From the NCBI RefSeq assembly GCF_900099965.1, contig NZ_FNDJ01000027.1:1-64000 (forward strand): a stretch of 64,000 nucleotides of DNA, given 5' to 3'. This stretch comes from Nonomuraea jiangxiensis. Its GTDB lineage: Bacteria; Actinomycetota; Actinomycetes; Streptosporangiales; Streptosporangiaceae. The notes below the pieces were generated by a model. The model was not told the origin of the DNA. It saw only the letters and a list, made by a program, of their open reading frames with translations, and ran no database searches. The position numbers were made by a program, and so were the translations under genes. Within the stretch, counting starts at the first letter, position 1; each line of letters begins with the position of its first letter. Below, one piece after another: positions 1 to 8,208 of the stretch.

Positions 1-1
1 G

Positions 2-2272
2 CAGGCGGCGGTGTGGGGACTGGTACGGGCCGCTCAGGCGGAGGAACCCGGCCGGATCACCCTGATCGACCTGGACCCCAGGCAGCAGAGCGCCCGGGAT
101 GCCGCGAGCTCTGGCGGTACTCCGGTCGCCCCCGACGGCGAGACGGCCGCGCTGCTTAGGAGCGGGGAACCACAGGTCGCGTTGCGCGATGACCGGCTCT
201 GGGCGCCCCGGCTGGAGCGGGCCCGCCTCGGCGAGGAGCCCGTGGCGGCCTGGCCGGTCGATGGGGCCACGCTGATCACCGGTGGCACCGGCGGGCTGGG
301 CGCTCTGCTGGCCCGGCACCTGGTGGCCGAACACGGCGTACGGCACCTGCTGCTGGCCTCCCGCCGGGGCCTGGACGCCCCCGGCGCCGCCGAACTCCGC
401 GACGAGCTGACCGAACTGGGCGCCGAGGTCACCGTCGCCGCCTGCGACGTGGCCGATCGGGACGCCCTCACCGTACTGCTGGAGGGTATACCCGGTACCC
501 ACCCCCTGCGCGCCGTGGTGCACACCGCGGGGGCGAGCGCGAACGCGGTCCTCGCCGACCTCACGCCCGAGCTGGTCGACCAGGTGGCCGGGCCCAAGGC
601 GGACGCCGCCTGGCACCTACACGAACTCACCCAAAAGCATGACCTGGCCGAGTTCGTACTGTTCTCCTCGTCGGCATCGCTGGTGGACAACCCCGGCCAG
701 GGGAACTACGCGGCGGCCAACGCCTTCCTCAACGCGCTGGCCGAGCACCGCCGGGCGGCGGGCTTGCCGGCGCGGACGCTGGCCTGGGGCCTGTGGGGTG
801 GCGAGGCGGGCATGCAACGCGGGCTGCGCGACGACGACCTGGCCCGAATCCGCCGCTGGGGCATGCTGCCGCTGCCGGTGGACGCGGGGCTGACGTTGTT
901 CGACGCGGCGCGGCGGGCGGACGCCGCCGTGCTGGCGCCGATCCGGCTGGACCCGGCCGCTGTGCGCGCCCGCGCGGACGGCGTTCCCGCGCTGCTCCAA
1001 GACCTGGCCCCGGCCGTACGACGCACGGCGGCGTCGGGCGAGATCGAGCTGGAACCGCTGGCCGCGCTGGACCCCGAGGAGCGCCAGGAGCGCCTGGTCG
1101 AGCTGGTTCGGAGGCGGGTGGCCCAGGTGCTCGGACACGCGGACCCGGAGCCCATCGAGCCGGAGGCCGACCTGGTCGGGCTGGGCCTGGACTCGCTGGC
1201 CGCCATGGAGTTGCGCAACGCGCTCAACTCGGACACCGGCGTCCGTCTGCCGGCCACCGCTGCCTTCGACTACCCGACGGCCGGCGCGCTGGCCCGGGTG
1301 CTGGCCGAGGAAATCGGTCCGGCTCCGGCCGCCGCAGCGCCCGGAGCGCCGGCCGCGGCGGCCAACGGCCAAGCCCGGCCCGGACCCGCCACGGCGCACG
1401 GCGACGGGTCGGCCACACAGGAACTGGCGGGTGCGACGGAGACGTTGAGCGGCCTGTTCCGCGCGGCTGCCGCCGCCGGCAAGATCGAGGAGGGGATGAC
1501 GCTGCTGCACGCCGCCGCCGCGATCCGTCCCCAGTACGACGCGGCCGACGCCCCGGCCCGCACCCCGGTGGTGCTGGCCACCGGCCCGCGCCGGCCGCGG
1601 CTGTTCTGCCTGAACTCACCGATGGCCTTCGGCGGGCCGCACCAGTTCGTCCCGCTGGCCACGGAATTCCGCGAGGTGCGCGACCTCGCCGTGCTGCCGG
1701 TGCCGGGGTTCGTCAGGGAGGAGAGCCTGCCGGCCTCACTGGACGCCCTCGTGCACGGGCTGGCCCGAATGGTGACCGGCGGCGCCGGGGTCGCCGCGGA
1801 GCCGTACGCGCTGGTCGGATACTCCGCCGGCGGGGTGTTCGCGCACGCGCTCGCCGGCGCCCTGACGGAAGCCGGCCAGGGGCCGGCCGCGGTGATCCTT
1901 CTCGACACGCATGTTCCCGGGGCGGGGGAGAGCGCCGGTGTCTGGTCGTCGATCGTGGGCGGCCTGCTCGATCGGGAGGCCGTGTTCGGCCCGTTCACCG
2001 CCGCCCGGCTGTCCGCTATGGGCTGGTACGCCGCCCTGCTCTCCCAGTGGCGGCCGGCCGAACTGGCGGCGCCGACGCTGTTCATCCGCGCCAACCAGGG
2101 GGTGGCGACGCCCGGCGGGACGGCCGCGGGCGTCGGCGCGGGCTGGTCTCCGGTCCTCACCTCCGGTATGGCGGTGCGCGAGGTGGCCGCCGACCACTTC
2201 AGCATCCTGGAGTCAGAGGCGCGGCAGACCGCCGCCGTGATCGAGGAATGGCTGGCTCAGACGTCCGGGTGA
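2..2272 (+). CDS. Modular type I PKS, C-terminal end (KR-ACP-TE), 5' end outside window
   Basis: This is the last module of a polyketide synthase whose reading frame is open from base 2, so the gene begins upstream of the window. Counting codons from base 2, it has a ketoreductase with a GGTGGLG nucleotide fold near 94 and the catalytic Tyr at 236 in NYAAAN, an ACP with the phosphopantetheine Ser at 398 in GLDSLAAME, and a C-terminal thioesterase. The TE carries Ser608 in GYSAGG, Asp635 and His732, with spacing close to that of known macrocycle-forming TEs. The KR lacks both the LDD motif of B-type and the Trp of A-type reductases, so alcohol stereochemistry is not predicted. The terminal TE marks this as the chain-releasing subunit of the assembly line. 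It converges on the type II thioesterase gene with a hairpin spanning both stop codons. Confidence 0.95.
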   Translation, partial: QAAVWGLVRAAQAEEPGRITLIDLDPRQQSARDAASSGGTPVAPDGETAALLRSGEPQVALRDDRLWAPRLERARLGEEPVAAWPVDGATLITGGTGGLGALLARHLVAEHGVRHLLLASRRGLDAPGAAELRDELTELGAEVTVAACDVADRDALTVLLEGIPGTHPLRAVVHTAGASANAVLADLTPELVDQVAGPKADAAWHLHELTQKHDLAEFVLFSSSASLVDNPGQGNYAAANAFLNALAEHRRAAGLPARTLAWGLWGGEAGMQRGLRDDDLARIRRWGMLPLPVDAGLTLFDAARRADAAVLAPIRLDPAAVRARADGVPALLQDLAPAVRRTAASGEIELEPLAALDPEERQERLVELVRRRVAQVLGHADPEPIEPEADLVGLGLDSLAAMELRNALNSDTGVRLPATAAFDYPTAGALARVLAEEIGPAPAAAAPGAPAAAANGQARPGPATAHGDGSATQELAGATETLSGLFRAAAAAGKIEEGMTLLHAAAAIRPQYDAADAPARTPVVLATGPRRPRLFCLNSPMAFGGPHQFVPLATEFREVRDLAVLPVPGFVREESLPASLDALVHGLARMVTGGAGVAAEPYALVGYSAGGVFAHALAGALTEAGQGPAAVILLDTHVPGAGESAGVWSSIVGGLLDREAVFGPFTAARLSAMGWYAALLSQWRPAELAAPTLFIRANQGVATPGGTAAGVGAGWSPVLTSGMAVREVAADHFSILESEARQTAAVIEEWLAQTSG

Positions 2273-2304
2273 GTGTGACTCACCCGGACCGGGTGAGTCA
2301 CACT
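2272..2304. terminator. Bidirectional hairpin between convergent PKS and thioesterase genes
   Basis: A perfect 16-bp inverted repeat with one central base (left arm AGTGTGACTCACCCGG) fills the 30-bp gap between the two convergent genes. It includes the last base of the PKS stop codon and part of the TAG stop of the type II thioesterase. There is no long U tract, as is common for high-GC actinomycete terminators. Confidence 0.75.
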
Positions 2305-3028
2305 ATTTGGACAGCGCGATGAGCGCGTCGGTCACCTCGGCCACCTGGTCGTCCAGGTAGAAGTGTCCCCCGGGAAAGACCCGCAGGTCGAAGCCGCCGG
2401 TGGTGTTCCGGCGCCAGGCGCCTGCCTCCTCGACGGTGGTCTTCGGGTCGTCGTCGCCGACGAAGACGACCAGCGGGCAGCCGACCGCGGCGTCCGGGGC
2501 GCACTCGTAGGTCTCCACCGCCTGGTAGTCGGCGCGCAGCGCCGGCAGCACCATCTCGAACAGCTCCGGGTCCTGCAGGAACACCGGGTCGGTGCCGCTG
2601 AGCCGGCGGAGTTCGTCCGCCACGCCGGCCGGGTCCCGCCGGTGCACCCACTCGTCGCGGTAGGTGGACGGGGCGCGCCGGCCGGAGGCGACCAGCGCGT
2701 GCGGGGCCGTGCCGCGCCGCTCCAGGAGCAGGGCCAGTTCGAAGGCGACCACCGCGCCCATACTGTGCCCGAACAGCAGCGTGGGCCGCCCGTCGTCGGG
2801 GAGCGCATCGGCGATGGCGGCGGCCAGCAGGCGCACGTCCGTCAAGGGCGGCTCGTGCCGGCGCTCCTGCCGGCCCGGGTACTGCACCGCGTGGGCGTCA
2901 AGCGCCGGGTGCAGCGCGGCGGACAGCTTGAAGTAGGCGCTGACCGCGCCGCCGGCGTGCGGCAGTATGACCACCCGCGCCGGGGCGTCCGGCGCGGGGT
3001 GAAATCGCTTGATCCAACGCTCGTCCAC
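2303..3028 (-). CDS. Type II thioesterase of the polyketide cluster
   Basis: A free-standing alpha/beta-hydrolase thioesterase of 241 residues, the usual size for the editing thioesterases that clear misprimed or stalled acyl groups from PKS/NRPS carrier proteins. The nucleophile Ser89 lies in GHSMGA and the catalytic His222 in GGHFYLDD; an early PHAGG motif is typical of the family. I chose the GTG start at 3028 because GGAAGGAA sits five bases upstream. The longer frame to 3073 has no ribosome site. It lies downstream of the acylase gene, separated by a GC-rich hairpin, and converges on the terminal PKS gene. Confidence 0.93.
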   Translation of the reverse strand: MDERWIKRFHPAPDAPARVVILPHAGGAVSAYFKLSAALHPALDAHAVQYPGRQERRHEPPLTDVRLLAAAIADALPDDGRPTLLFGHSMGAVVAFELALLLERRGTAPHALVASGRRAPSTYRDEWVHRRDPAGVADELRRLSGTDPVFLQDPELFEMVLPALRADYQAVETYECAPDAAVGCPLVVFVGDDDPKTTVEEAGAWRRNTTGGFDLRVFPGGHFYLDDQVAEVTDALIALSK

Positions 3029-3056
3029 ATCGTTCCTTCCGCTGTGATTCGTTCGC

Positions 3057-3082
3057 CGCCCCCCGGTGAGCACCGGGGGGCG
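3057..3082. terminator. GC-rich hairpin between acylase and thioesterase genes
   Basis: A perfect 12-bp inverted repeat (CGCCCCCCGGTG / CACCGGGGGGCG) separated by two bases, beginning 8 nt after the acylase stop and ending 29 nt before the thioesterase start. It could terminate or attenuate transcription from the acylase gene, or stabilise an mRNA end. No U tract follows. Confidence 0.55.
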
Positions 3083-3089
3083 CCGGCGA

Positions 3090-5456
3090 TCACCCGCGGC
3101 CGGACGCCGCGGGCACCAGAGTGATGACGCTTTCCGTGTTCCGCGCGACCGCGGCCGGGCTGTACAGCAGCGGCACCTGGGCGCCGGAGTTCCAGGCGGC
3201 GGCGAGGTCCGCGTAGTGCGGGCTCGCCGGGTTCCCGGACTGCCCCGGGGCGCTCACGAAGGTGGAGTTGTCCCAGGCCCCGACGTCCAGCACCATCCGG
3301 TACGCGGCGCCGGACTGCGACCGGTAGAACCCTGGGTAATAGGTCGAGGCGTCCACCGTGGTCACGGAGCCGCCCCGGGGGAACGGGCCGACATTGTCGC
3401 CCAGGGGGTGGGAGAACAGCACCTGATGCAGGCTTCCCCAGCGCCAGGCTGCCGGGTCGGCGCCGAGCCGGCCGCGAATGTCGGCGTAGGCCGCGCGCAG
3501 CGTCTGCTGCACGAGCTGGTCCCGCACCGCGGCGCCGTTCGGTCCGAACCAGTGGTCCGGCCGCTCCAACGCGTCGATCAACTGCCGGGAGTCGGCGCGC
3601 GGCACTCGGGCGGCCACCGCCGGGGTGGCGAACTTGGCGAGGAACGCCGGGCCGAGATGCCCGTAGAGCCAGGGCTCGTACAGCGCCGCGCCGGGGGAGT
3701 CGGCGCTCGGCGTACCGTCGTATTCGCGCAAGTGCTTCATTGCGGCCACGGTGTCCGGGTCGTCACCGGCCGGAATGTCGCGCAGCACCGCGAGGATGCG
3801 CCGGGCGTACTCGTCGACCTGGTCGCGCTGAAGTCGCGCCATCTCGGACGGAGTGTGCCGGGTCGAGCCGGACAGCACGTCCTCGATGCGCTCCTTGCGG
3901 GCCGACGGCTCCCACTCGTAGCCGACGCGCACCGGGTGCCCGGAGGGCATGTTGAACTCGTTCGCCGAGGCGATGAAGCCACTCTTGGGGTTGCTCACCC
4001 TGGGCAACTCGGCGCCGTCGCGGAAGCCGTCCCATTCGTAGCGGCCGTCGCCGGGCACCGGCAGCAGCCCGTCGTGTCGTGGCCGCTTGGGGACCAGGGC
4101 GCCGGGCACCCAGCCGATGGAGCCCGAGGTGTCGGCGTAGATCAGGTTCTCCGGCGGGGCGGCCCAGCGCCGCACCTTGGCGGCGAACTCGGGGAAGCTC
4201 CGCGCGGTCATGGCGTCGAGACCGGTGAGGTACGGCGCCGTGCCCGGCTCCGACCAGGCGGTACGCAGGCCGAACGCGAGGTCCCGGTCCGCGTCCACCT
4301 TGAGCACCGGGCCATGCTTGGAGAAGGTCAACTCCACCTGACGGGGCGTCGAGCCGGCCACCGGCACCTCCTCCCGCACCGTGGTGAAGGGCACCCAGCG
4401 GTCACGGTAGAAGTAGCGGCCCGGGTCGTCCGGGTGCAGGCGGTACACCTGAAGGTCTTCCTGGTCCGCGGCGAAAACGGTGAGCCCGAAAGCGGCGCGG
4501 CCGTTGTGCCCCATGGAGATCCCGGGCAGCGATGGCTCGCCGGCGCCGATCACATCCAGGCCGGGCGCGGACAGATGGGTGACGTAGCGCAGCGCCGGCG
4601 CCGTGGTGGATCGGTGCGGGTCGCCGGCGAGGATCGGCCGGCCGGTGGCGGTACGCGACGGCGCGAGCGCCCAGGCGTTCGACCCTCCGGGCGCTGACAG
4701 CGGCGCCGACTGTACCGCGACGCCGTTGAAGGCGACCGGCGTGACGCCGAGCAGGTAGGTGTTGAGCACGTCCGCGGGCACGGCGCACGGGTCGAGTCCG
4801 TCCGGCACCCGGGGCTCGTGCGCGGGTTCCAGGCGGACGAGAGCCCGGGCGGCGGATTGCCCACCGGCGCACATCGCGGCCGCGCGCAACGCCTCGGGGT
4901 ACGCGTTGAGCGCCAGCCCGTGGCTGCGGATCCGTACCACGTCCTCAGGCCGCCAGCGGTCCGGCCGGTGGCCCAGCCGGCGGAACTCCGGCGGCAACGC
5001 CTCCGGGTGCGCGTTGACCCAGTCGACGTAGGCGTTGATGCCGCGGACGAACGCGGTCACGGCGCTGCGCGTGTCCGGCCCGTAGGCGGCCCACTCCCGC
5101 TGCATGTCCCCGCGGTACAGGAAGAGCCGGGCGGCCCGGTCCTTATCGACGTAACTAGGCCCGAAGGCGGCCGACAGCAGGCCCAGGCCGCGCCGCCGCC
5201 ACAGGTCGAGCTGGAACAGCCGGTCCCGCGCGGCGTTGTACCCCTGCGCCAGGAACACGTCGTCGGTGTTGCGCGCGTACAGGTGCGGAACCCCCCAGCG
5301 GTCCACCACCAGCCGCACCGGCTCGCGCAGCCCGGGGACCTCGCGCGTGGAGGCGTCCCCCGTGTCCTGCGCCGCCTGCACCGAAACGGCCGGTGTGAGT
5401 GAGGAAACCGCGACCACGAGCGCCGTGACGGCACGGCGTAAAGCGACAGTCCGCAC
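3090..5456 (-). CDS. Secreted penicillin acylase family (Ntn) amidohydrolase
   Basis: A 788-residue precursor of the penicillin acylase family, whose members cut amide bonds after autocatalytic maturation into alpha and beta chains. The predicted N-terminal nucleophile of the beta chain is Ser259 in GGSNAWALA, and the length fits alpha-spacer-beta precursors. The N-terminus is a signal peptide: a basic stretch, a hydrophobic core and a likely cut after VSVQA, so the enzyme should act outside the membrane. The GTG start at 5456 is preferred because AAGGGAG lies seven bases upstream; a longer ATG start at 5483 lacks a ribosome site. Its place in the cluster suggests removal of an N-acyl or aminoacyl group from the product or its precursor. 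That substrate is inferred, not shown. A CCCCTA-type operator lies 64 bp upstream. Confidence 0.9.
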   Translation of the reverse strand: MRTVALRRAVTALVVAVSSLTPAVSVQAAQDTGDASTREVPGLREPVRLVVDRWGVPHLYARNTDDVFLAQGYNAARDRLFQLDLWRRRGLGLLSAAFGPSYVDKDRAARLFLYRGDMQREWAAYGPDTRSAVTAFVRGINAYVDWVNAHPEALPPEFRRLGHRPDRWRPEDVVRIRSHGLALNAYPEALRAAAMCAGGQSAARALVRLEPAHEPRVPDGLDPCAVPADVLNTYLLGVTPVAFNGVAVQSAPLSAPGGSNAWALAPSRTATGRPILAGDPHRSTTAPALRYVTHLSAPGLDVIGAGEPSLPGISMGHNGRAAFGLTVFAADQEDLQVYRLHPDDPGRYFYRDRWVPFTTVREEVPVAGSTPRQVELTFSKHGPVLKVDADRDLAFGLRTAWSEPGTAPYLTGLDAMTARSFPEFAAKVRRWAAPPENLIYADTSGSIGWVPGALVPKRPRHDGLLPVPGDGRYEWDGFRDGAELPRVSNPKSGFIASANEFNMPSGHPVRVGYEWEPSARKERIEDVLSGSTRHTPSEMARLQRDQVDEYARRILAVLRDIPAGDDPDTVAAMKHLREYDGTPSADSPGAALYEPWLYGHLGPAFLAKFATPAVAARVPRADSRQLIDALERPDHWFGPNGAAVRDQLVQQTLRAAYADIRGRLGADPAAWRWGSLHQVLFSHPLGDNVGPFPRGGSVTTVDASTYYPGFYRSQSGAAYRMVLDVGAWDNSTFVSAPGQSGNPASPHYADLAAAWNSGAQVPLLYSPAAVARNTESVITLVPAASGRG

Positions 5457-5483
5457 CGTCGGACTCCCTTCAGGAGACGTCAA

Positions 5484-5713
5484 TGTGGGGAATTCTCGCC
5501 GCCGGGGGAGACCTGGTCAGCCCCTACCCTCCCCTAATTCAGGTGTCTCACCGTCCCCATTCGCGGTCGGGTGCGGACGGTCCCCTATTCGCCGGTTACA
5601 GGGCATGGCGGTCCCCCCTAATGCTCCCCCTCTCTCCGGTCATCGACCTTGCCGCTCCGCTCCGCCCCTGCTTAGCCTCGGGACACTTCCACGCAGCAGA
5701 GAGGTAAAAGGCC
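5484..5713. promoter_or_regulatory. Divergent promoter region between acylase and sugar operons
   Basis: This 230-bp gap separates two divergent transcripts and holds no gene. It is rich in CCCCTA-like words: 5521, 5531, 5582 (CCCCTATT) and 5615 (CCCCTAAT), with a variant CCCCATTC at 5555. I see no clear -10/-35 pair. The repeated words suggest binding of a cluster-specific activator. Confidence 0.5.
5521..5537 (-). promoter_or_regulatory. Putative operator, CCCCTA-N4-CCCCTAA direct repeat (copy 1)
   Basis: Two direct repeats are spaced exactly 10 bp start to start (5521 and 5531), one helical turn. The repeat begins 64 bp upstream of the acylase start codon. The same arrangement occurs 61 bp upstream of the ligase-decarboxylase gene at 23927, in the same orientation relative to the gene. 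Confidence 0.5.
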
Positions 5714-6589
5714 GTGAAAGGAATCGTCCTCGCGGGAGGCCGGGGAACGCGGCTGCATCCGATCACCGCCGCGGTCTCAAAACAGCTGCTCCCGGTGAGC
5801 GACAAGCCGATGATCTATTACCCGATATCGGTGCTCATGTTGGCCGGCATCAGGGATATCCTCCTCATTTCCTCGTCCGACCAGGTGCCGAACTTCGTAC
5901 GGCTGCTGGGCGACGGCTCCCGCTTCGGGCTGAACATCTCCTACGCCTCCCAGGAATCGCCGGACGGGATAGCCCAGGCTTTTCTCATCGGCGCCTCCCA
6001 CATCGGCGGCGGCCCGGCCGCGTTGATCCTCGGCGACAACATCTTCCACGGACCCTCCTTCTCGGAGGTGCTGGAAGAGAACGTGCAGGATGTGGAGGGG
6101 TGCGTGCTGTTCGGGTATCCGGTGAGCGATCCCGGCCGCTACGGAGTGGGGATGACCGATGAGAGCGGGCGCCTGATCTCGATAGAGGAGAAACCGGCGA
6201 AGCCGCGCTCCAACAGAGCCATCACAGGCCTGTATTTCTACGACAACGACGTCATCGACATCGCCGAGAATCTCAAGCCGTCCGAACGTGGCGAACTGGA
6301 GATCACCGACGTGAACCTGGCCTACGTAGAGCGGGGCAGGGCCAAACTGGTGGATCTCGGCAGAGGATTCGCCTGGCTGGACACCGGTACGCCGGAGACG
6401 CTGCTCCAGGCGGGACAGTACGTGCAGACCCTCGAACAACGCCAGGGCGTTCGCATCGCCTGCCTGGAGGAGGTGGCGCTCCGCATGGACTTCATCGACG
6501 CGGAGCAGTGCTACCGGCTCGGAGCCGAGCAGTCGCAGTCCGGCTACGGCCAGTACGTGATGAGCATCGCGAATAGTTACGTGAAATGA
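5714..6589 (+). CDS. rfbA: Glucose-1-phosphate thymidylyltransferase
   Basis: Makes dTDP-glucose from glucose-1-phosphate and dTTP, the first step of deoxysugar supply. The 291-residue length is standard. The nucleotide-binding GGRGTRLHP lies near residues 8-16, the sugar-binding LGDNIFHG in the middle, and EKPAKPRSN follows as usual. Translation starts at GTG 5714 with GAGG and AAAGG upstream. The stop overlaps the rfbB start as ATGA, so the two are translationally coupled. It is the first gene of a four-gene operon (rfbA-rfbB-rfbC-DegT) within the polyketide cluster and so most likely serves product glycosylation rather than cell-wall rhamnose. No glycosyltransferase is visible in the window. 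Confidence 0.97.
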   Translation: MKGIVLAGGRGTRLHPITAAVSKQLLPVSDKPMIYYPISVLMLAGIRDILLISSSDQVPNFVRLLGDGSRFGLNISYASQESPDGIAQAFLIGASHIGGGPAALILGDNIFHGPSFSEVLEENVQDVEGCVLFGYPVSDPGRYGVGMTDESGRLISIEEKPAKPRSNRAITGLYFYDNDVIDIAENLKPSERGELEITDVNLAYVERGRAKLVDLGRGFAWLDTGTPETLLQAGQYVQTLEQRQGVRIACLEEVALRMDFIDAEQCYRLGAEQSQSGYGQYVMSIANSYVK

Positions 6590-7575
6590 GGATCCTGGTC
6601 ACCGGCGGCGCCGGATTCATCGGCTCCCATTACGTCCGTACCATGGCCGAGCAGGGCCACTCCAAGCTGACGGTTCTCGACAAGCTCACCTACGCGGGCA
6701 ACAGGGCCAACCTGGAGCCCGCCGACGGCCGCTTCACGTTCGTGTGGGGCGACATCTGCGACGCCGCCCTCGTCGGAGAACTGGTGGCCGCGCACGATCA
6801 GGTGGTGCACTTCGCCGCCGAATCCCACGTCGACCGGTCCATCAGCGGTGCGGGGGAGTTCGTCCGCACCAACGTGACGGGGACCCACACGCTGCTCGCG
6901 GCGGCGGTCGAGCACGGGCTCGGCACGTTCGTGCACGTCTCGACCGACGAAGTGTACGGCTCCATCTCCGAAGGCTCCTGGGGAGAGGACCAGCCGCTGT
7001 CGCCCAACTCGCCGTACTCCGCGTCGAAGGCCTCGTCCGACCTGCTCGCCCTCGCCTACCACCGGACGTACGGGCTGGACGTGCGGGTGACCCGCTGCTC
7101 CAACAACTACGGGCCGTACCAGTTCCCCGAGAAGGTCATCCCGCTGTTCGTCACCAACCTGCTCGACGGCGGCAAGGTGCCGTTGTACGGGGACGGCATG
7201 AACTCGCGCGACTGGCTCCACGTGGCCGACCATGTCGCGGGGATCGAGCTGGTACGGCAGGCCGGCCGGTCGGGAGAGGTCTACAACATCGGCGGCGGCA
7301 CCGAGCTGACCAATCGCGAGCTGACCGGGATGCTACTGGAGGCCTGCGGCGCCGGATGGGAGCGCGTGGAGTTCGTCGAGGACCGCCTGGGCCACGACCG
7401 CCGCTACTCCGTCCGCGACGTCAAGATCCGCGCCGAGCTGGGGTACCGCCCGGCCGTGGACTTCGAGAAAGGCCTGGCCGAGACGGTCGAGTGGTATCGG
7501 AACAACCGCCCCTGGTGGCAGGCGCATAAGGGTGCCGTAGGGGTTGTCGCCGCAGATCAGGGCGACCCAACATAA
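6586..7575 (+). CDS. rfbB: dTDP-glucose 4,6-dehydratase
   Basis: Converts dTDP-glucose to dTDP-4-keto-6-deoxyglucose with bound NAD+. It is an extended short-chain dehydrogenase of 329 residues: the Rossmann motif GGAGFIGS is at 7-14, the dehydratase signature TDEVYG has Asp121 and Glu122, and the YxxxK pair is Tyr144/Lys148 in YSASK. The downstream SNNYGPYQFPEK motif is characteristic of RmlB-type enzymes. The start overlaps the rfbA stop. Confidence 0.97.
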   Translation: MRILVTGGAGFIGSHYVRTMAEQGHSKLTVLDKLTYAGNRANLEPADGRFTFVWGDICDAALVGELVAAHDQVVHFAAESHVDRSISGAGEFVRTNVTGTHTLLAAAVEHGLGTFVHVSTDEVYGSISEGSWGEDQPLSPNSPYSASKASSDLLALAYHRTYGLDVRVTRCSNNYGPYQFPEKVIPLFVTNLLDGGKVPLYGDGMNSRDWLHVADHVAGIELVRQAGRSGEVYNIGGGTELTNRELTGMLLEACGAGWERVEFVEDRLGHDRRYSVRDVKIRAELGYRPAVDFEKGLAETVEWYRNNRPWWQAHKGAVGVVAADQGDPT

Positions 7576-7593
7576 CGTCGAAGGAGGGATCAT

Positions 7594-8208
7594 ATGCGGA
7601 TTCGCGAACTCGGCATCGGCGGGGCGTTCCTCGTCGAGCCCAAGATCTTCCCCGACTCCAGAGGACTGTTCCTCGAGGTCTTCAAGCAGCCTGCCTTCGC
7701 CGAGGCCGTCGGCCATTCGCTGACTGTGGCCCAGGTCAACTGCTCCGTCTCCACACGCGGCACGATCCGTGGATTGCACGCGATCCACCTGCCCGGCCAG
7801 GCCCGCTACGTGAGCTGCCCGAGCGGCGCCATCCGCGACATCGTCGTCGACATCAGGCAGGGCTCGCCCACGTACGGCGAGCACGTCGTGGCGGAGCTGA
7901 GCGAGGACAACCGGCACGCGCTCTATCTCGCCGAGGGGCTCGCGCACGGGTTCGCCCCGCTGACCGAGCAGGCCACCGTCTTCTACCTGTGCTCCAGCAC
8001 CTGGTCGCCGGAGAGCTCCTTCGAGGTGAACCCGCTGGACCCCGACCTCGACCTGCCCTGGCCGCGCGACCTTGAGCCCGTCCTGTCGGACAAGGACCGG
8101 GCCGCGCCCTCCCTGAAAGAGGCCGAACGGCTCGGCATCCTGCCCTCCTACGCCGACTGTCTGGCCCGCTATGCCGAACTCGCCACACCGGACGGAGTGC
8201 CGCGTTGA
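7594..8208 (+). CDS. rfbC: dTDP-4-keto-6-deoxyhexose 3,5-epimerase (RmlC family)
   Basis: A 204-residue cupin epimerase acting on the dTDP-4-keto-6-deoxy sugar. The catalytic His62 sits in RGLHAIH, followed by the DIVVDIR and PTYG motifs of RmlC. An excellent ribosome site (GGAGGG) precedes ATG 7594. In secondary-metabolite clusters such enzymes may epimerise at C3, C5 or both, so the position cannot be fixed from sequence. The stop codon overlaps the TTG start of the aminotransferase gene. Confidence 0.93.
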   Translation: MRIRELGIGGAFLVEPKIFPDSRGLFLEVFKQPAFAEAVGHSLTVAQVNCSVSTRGTIRGLHAIHLPGQARYVSCPSGAIRDIVVDIRQGSPTYGEHVVAELSEDNRHALYLAEGLAHGFAPLTEQATVFYLCSSTWSPESSFEVNPLDPDLDLPWPRDLEPVLSDKDRAAPSLKEAERLGILPSYADCLARYAELATPDGVPR

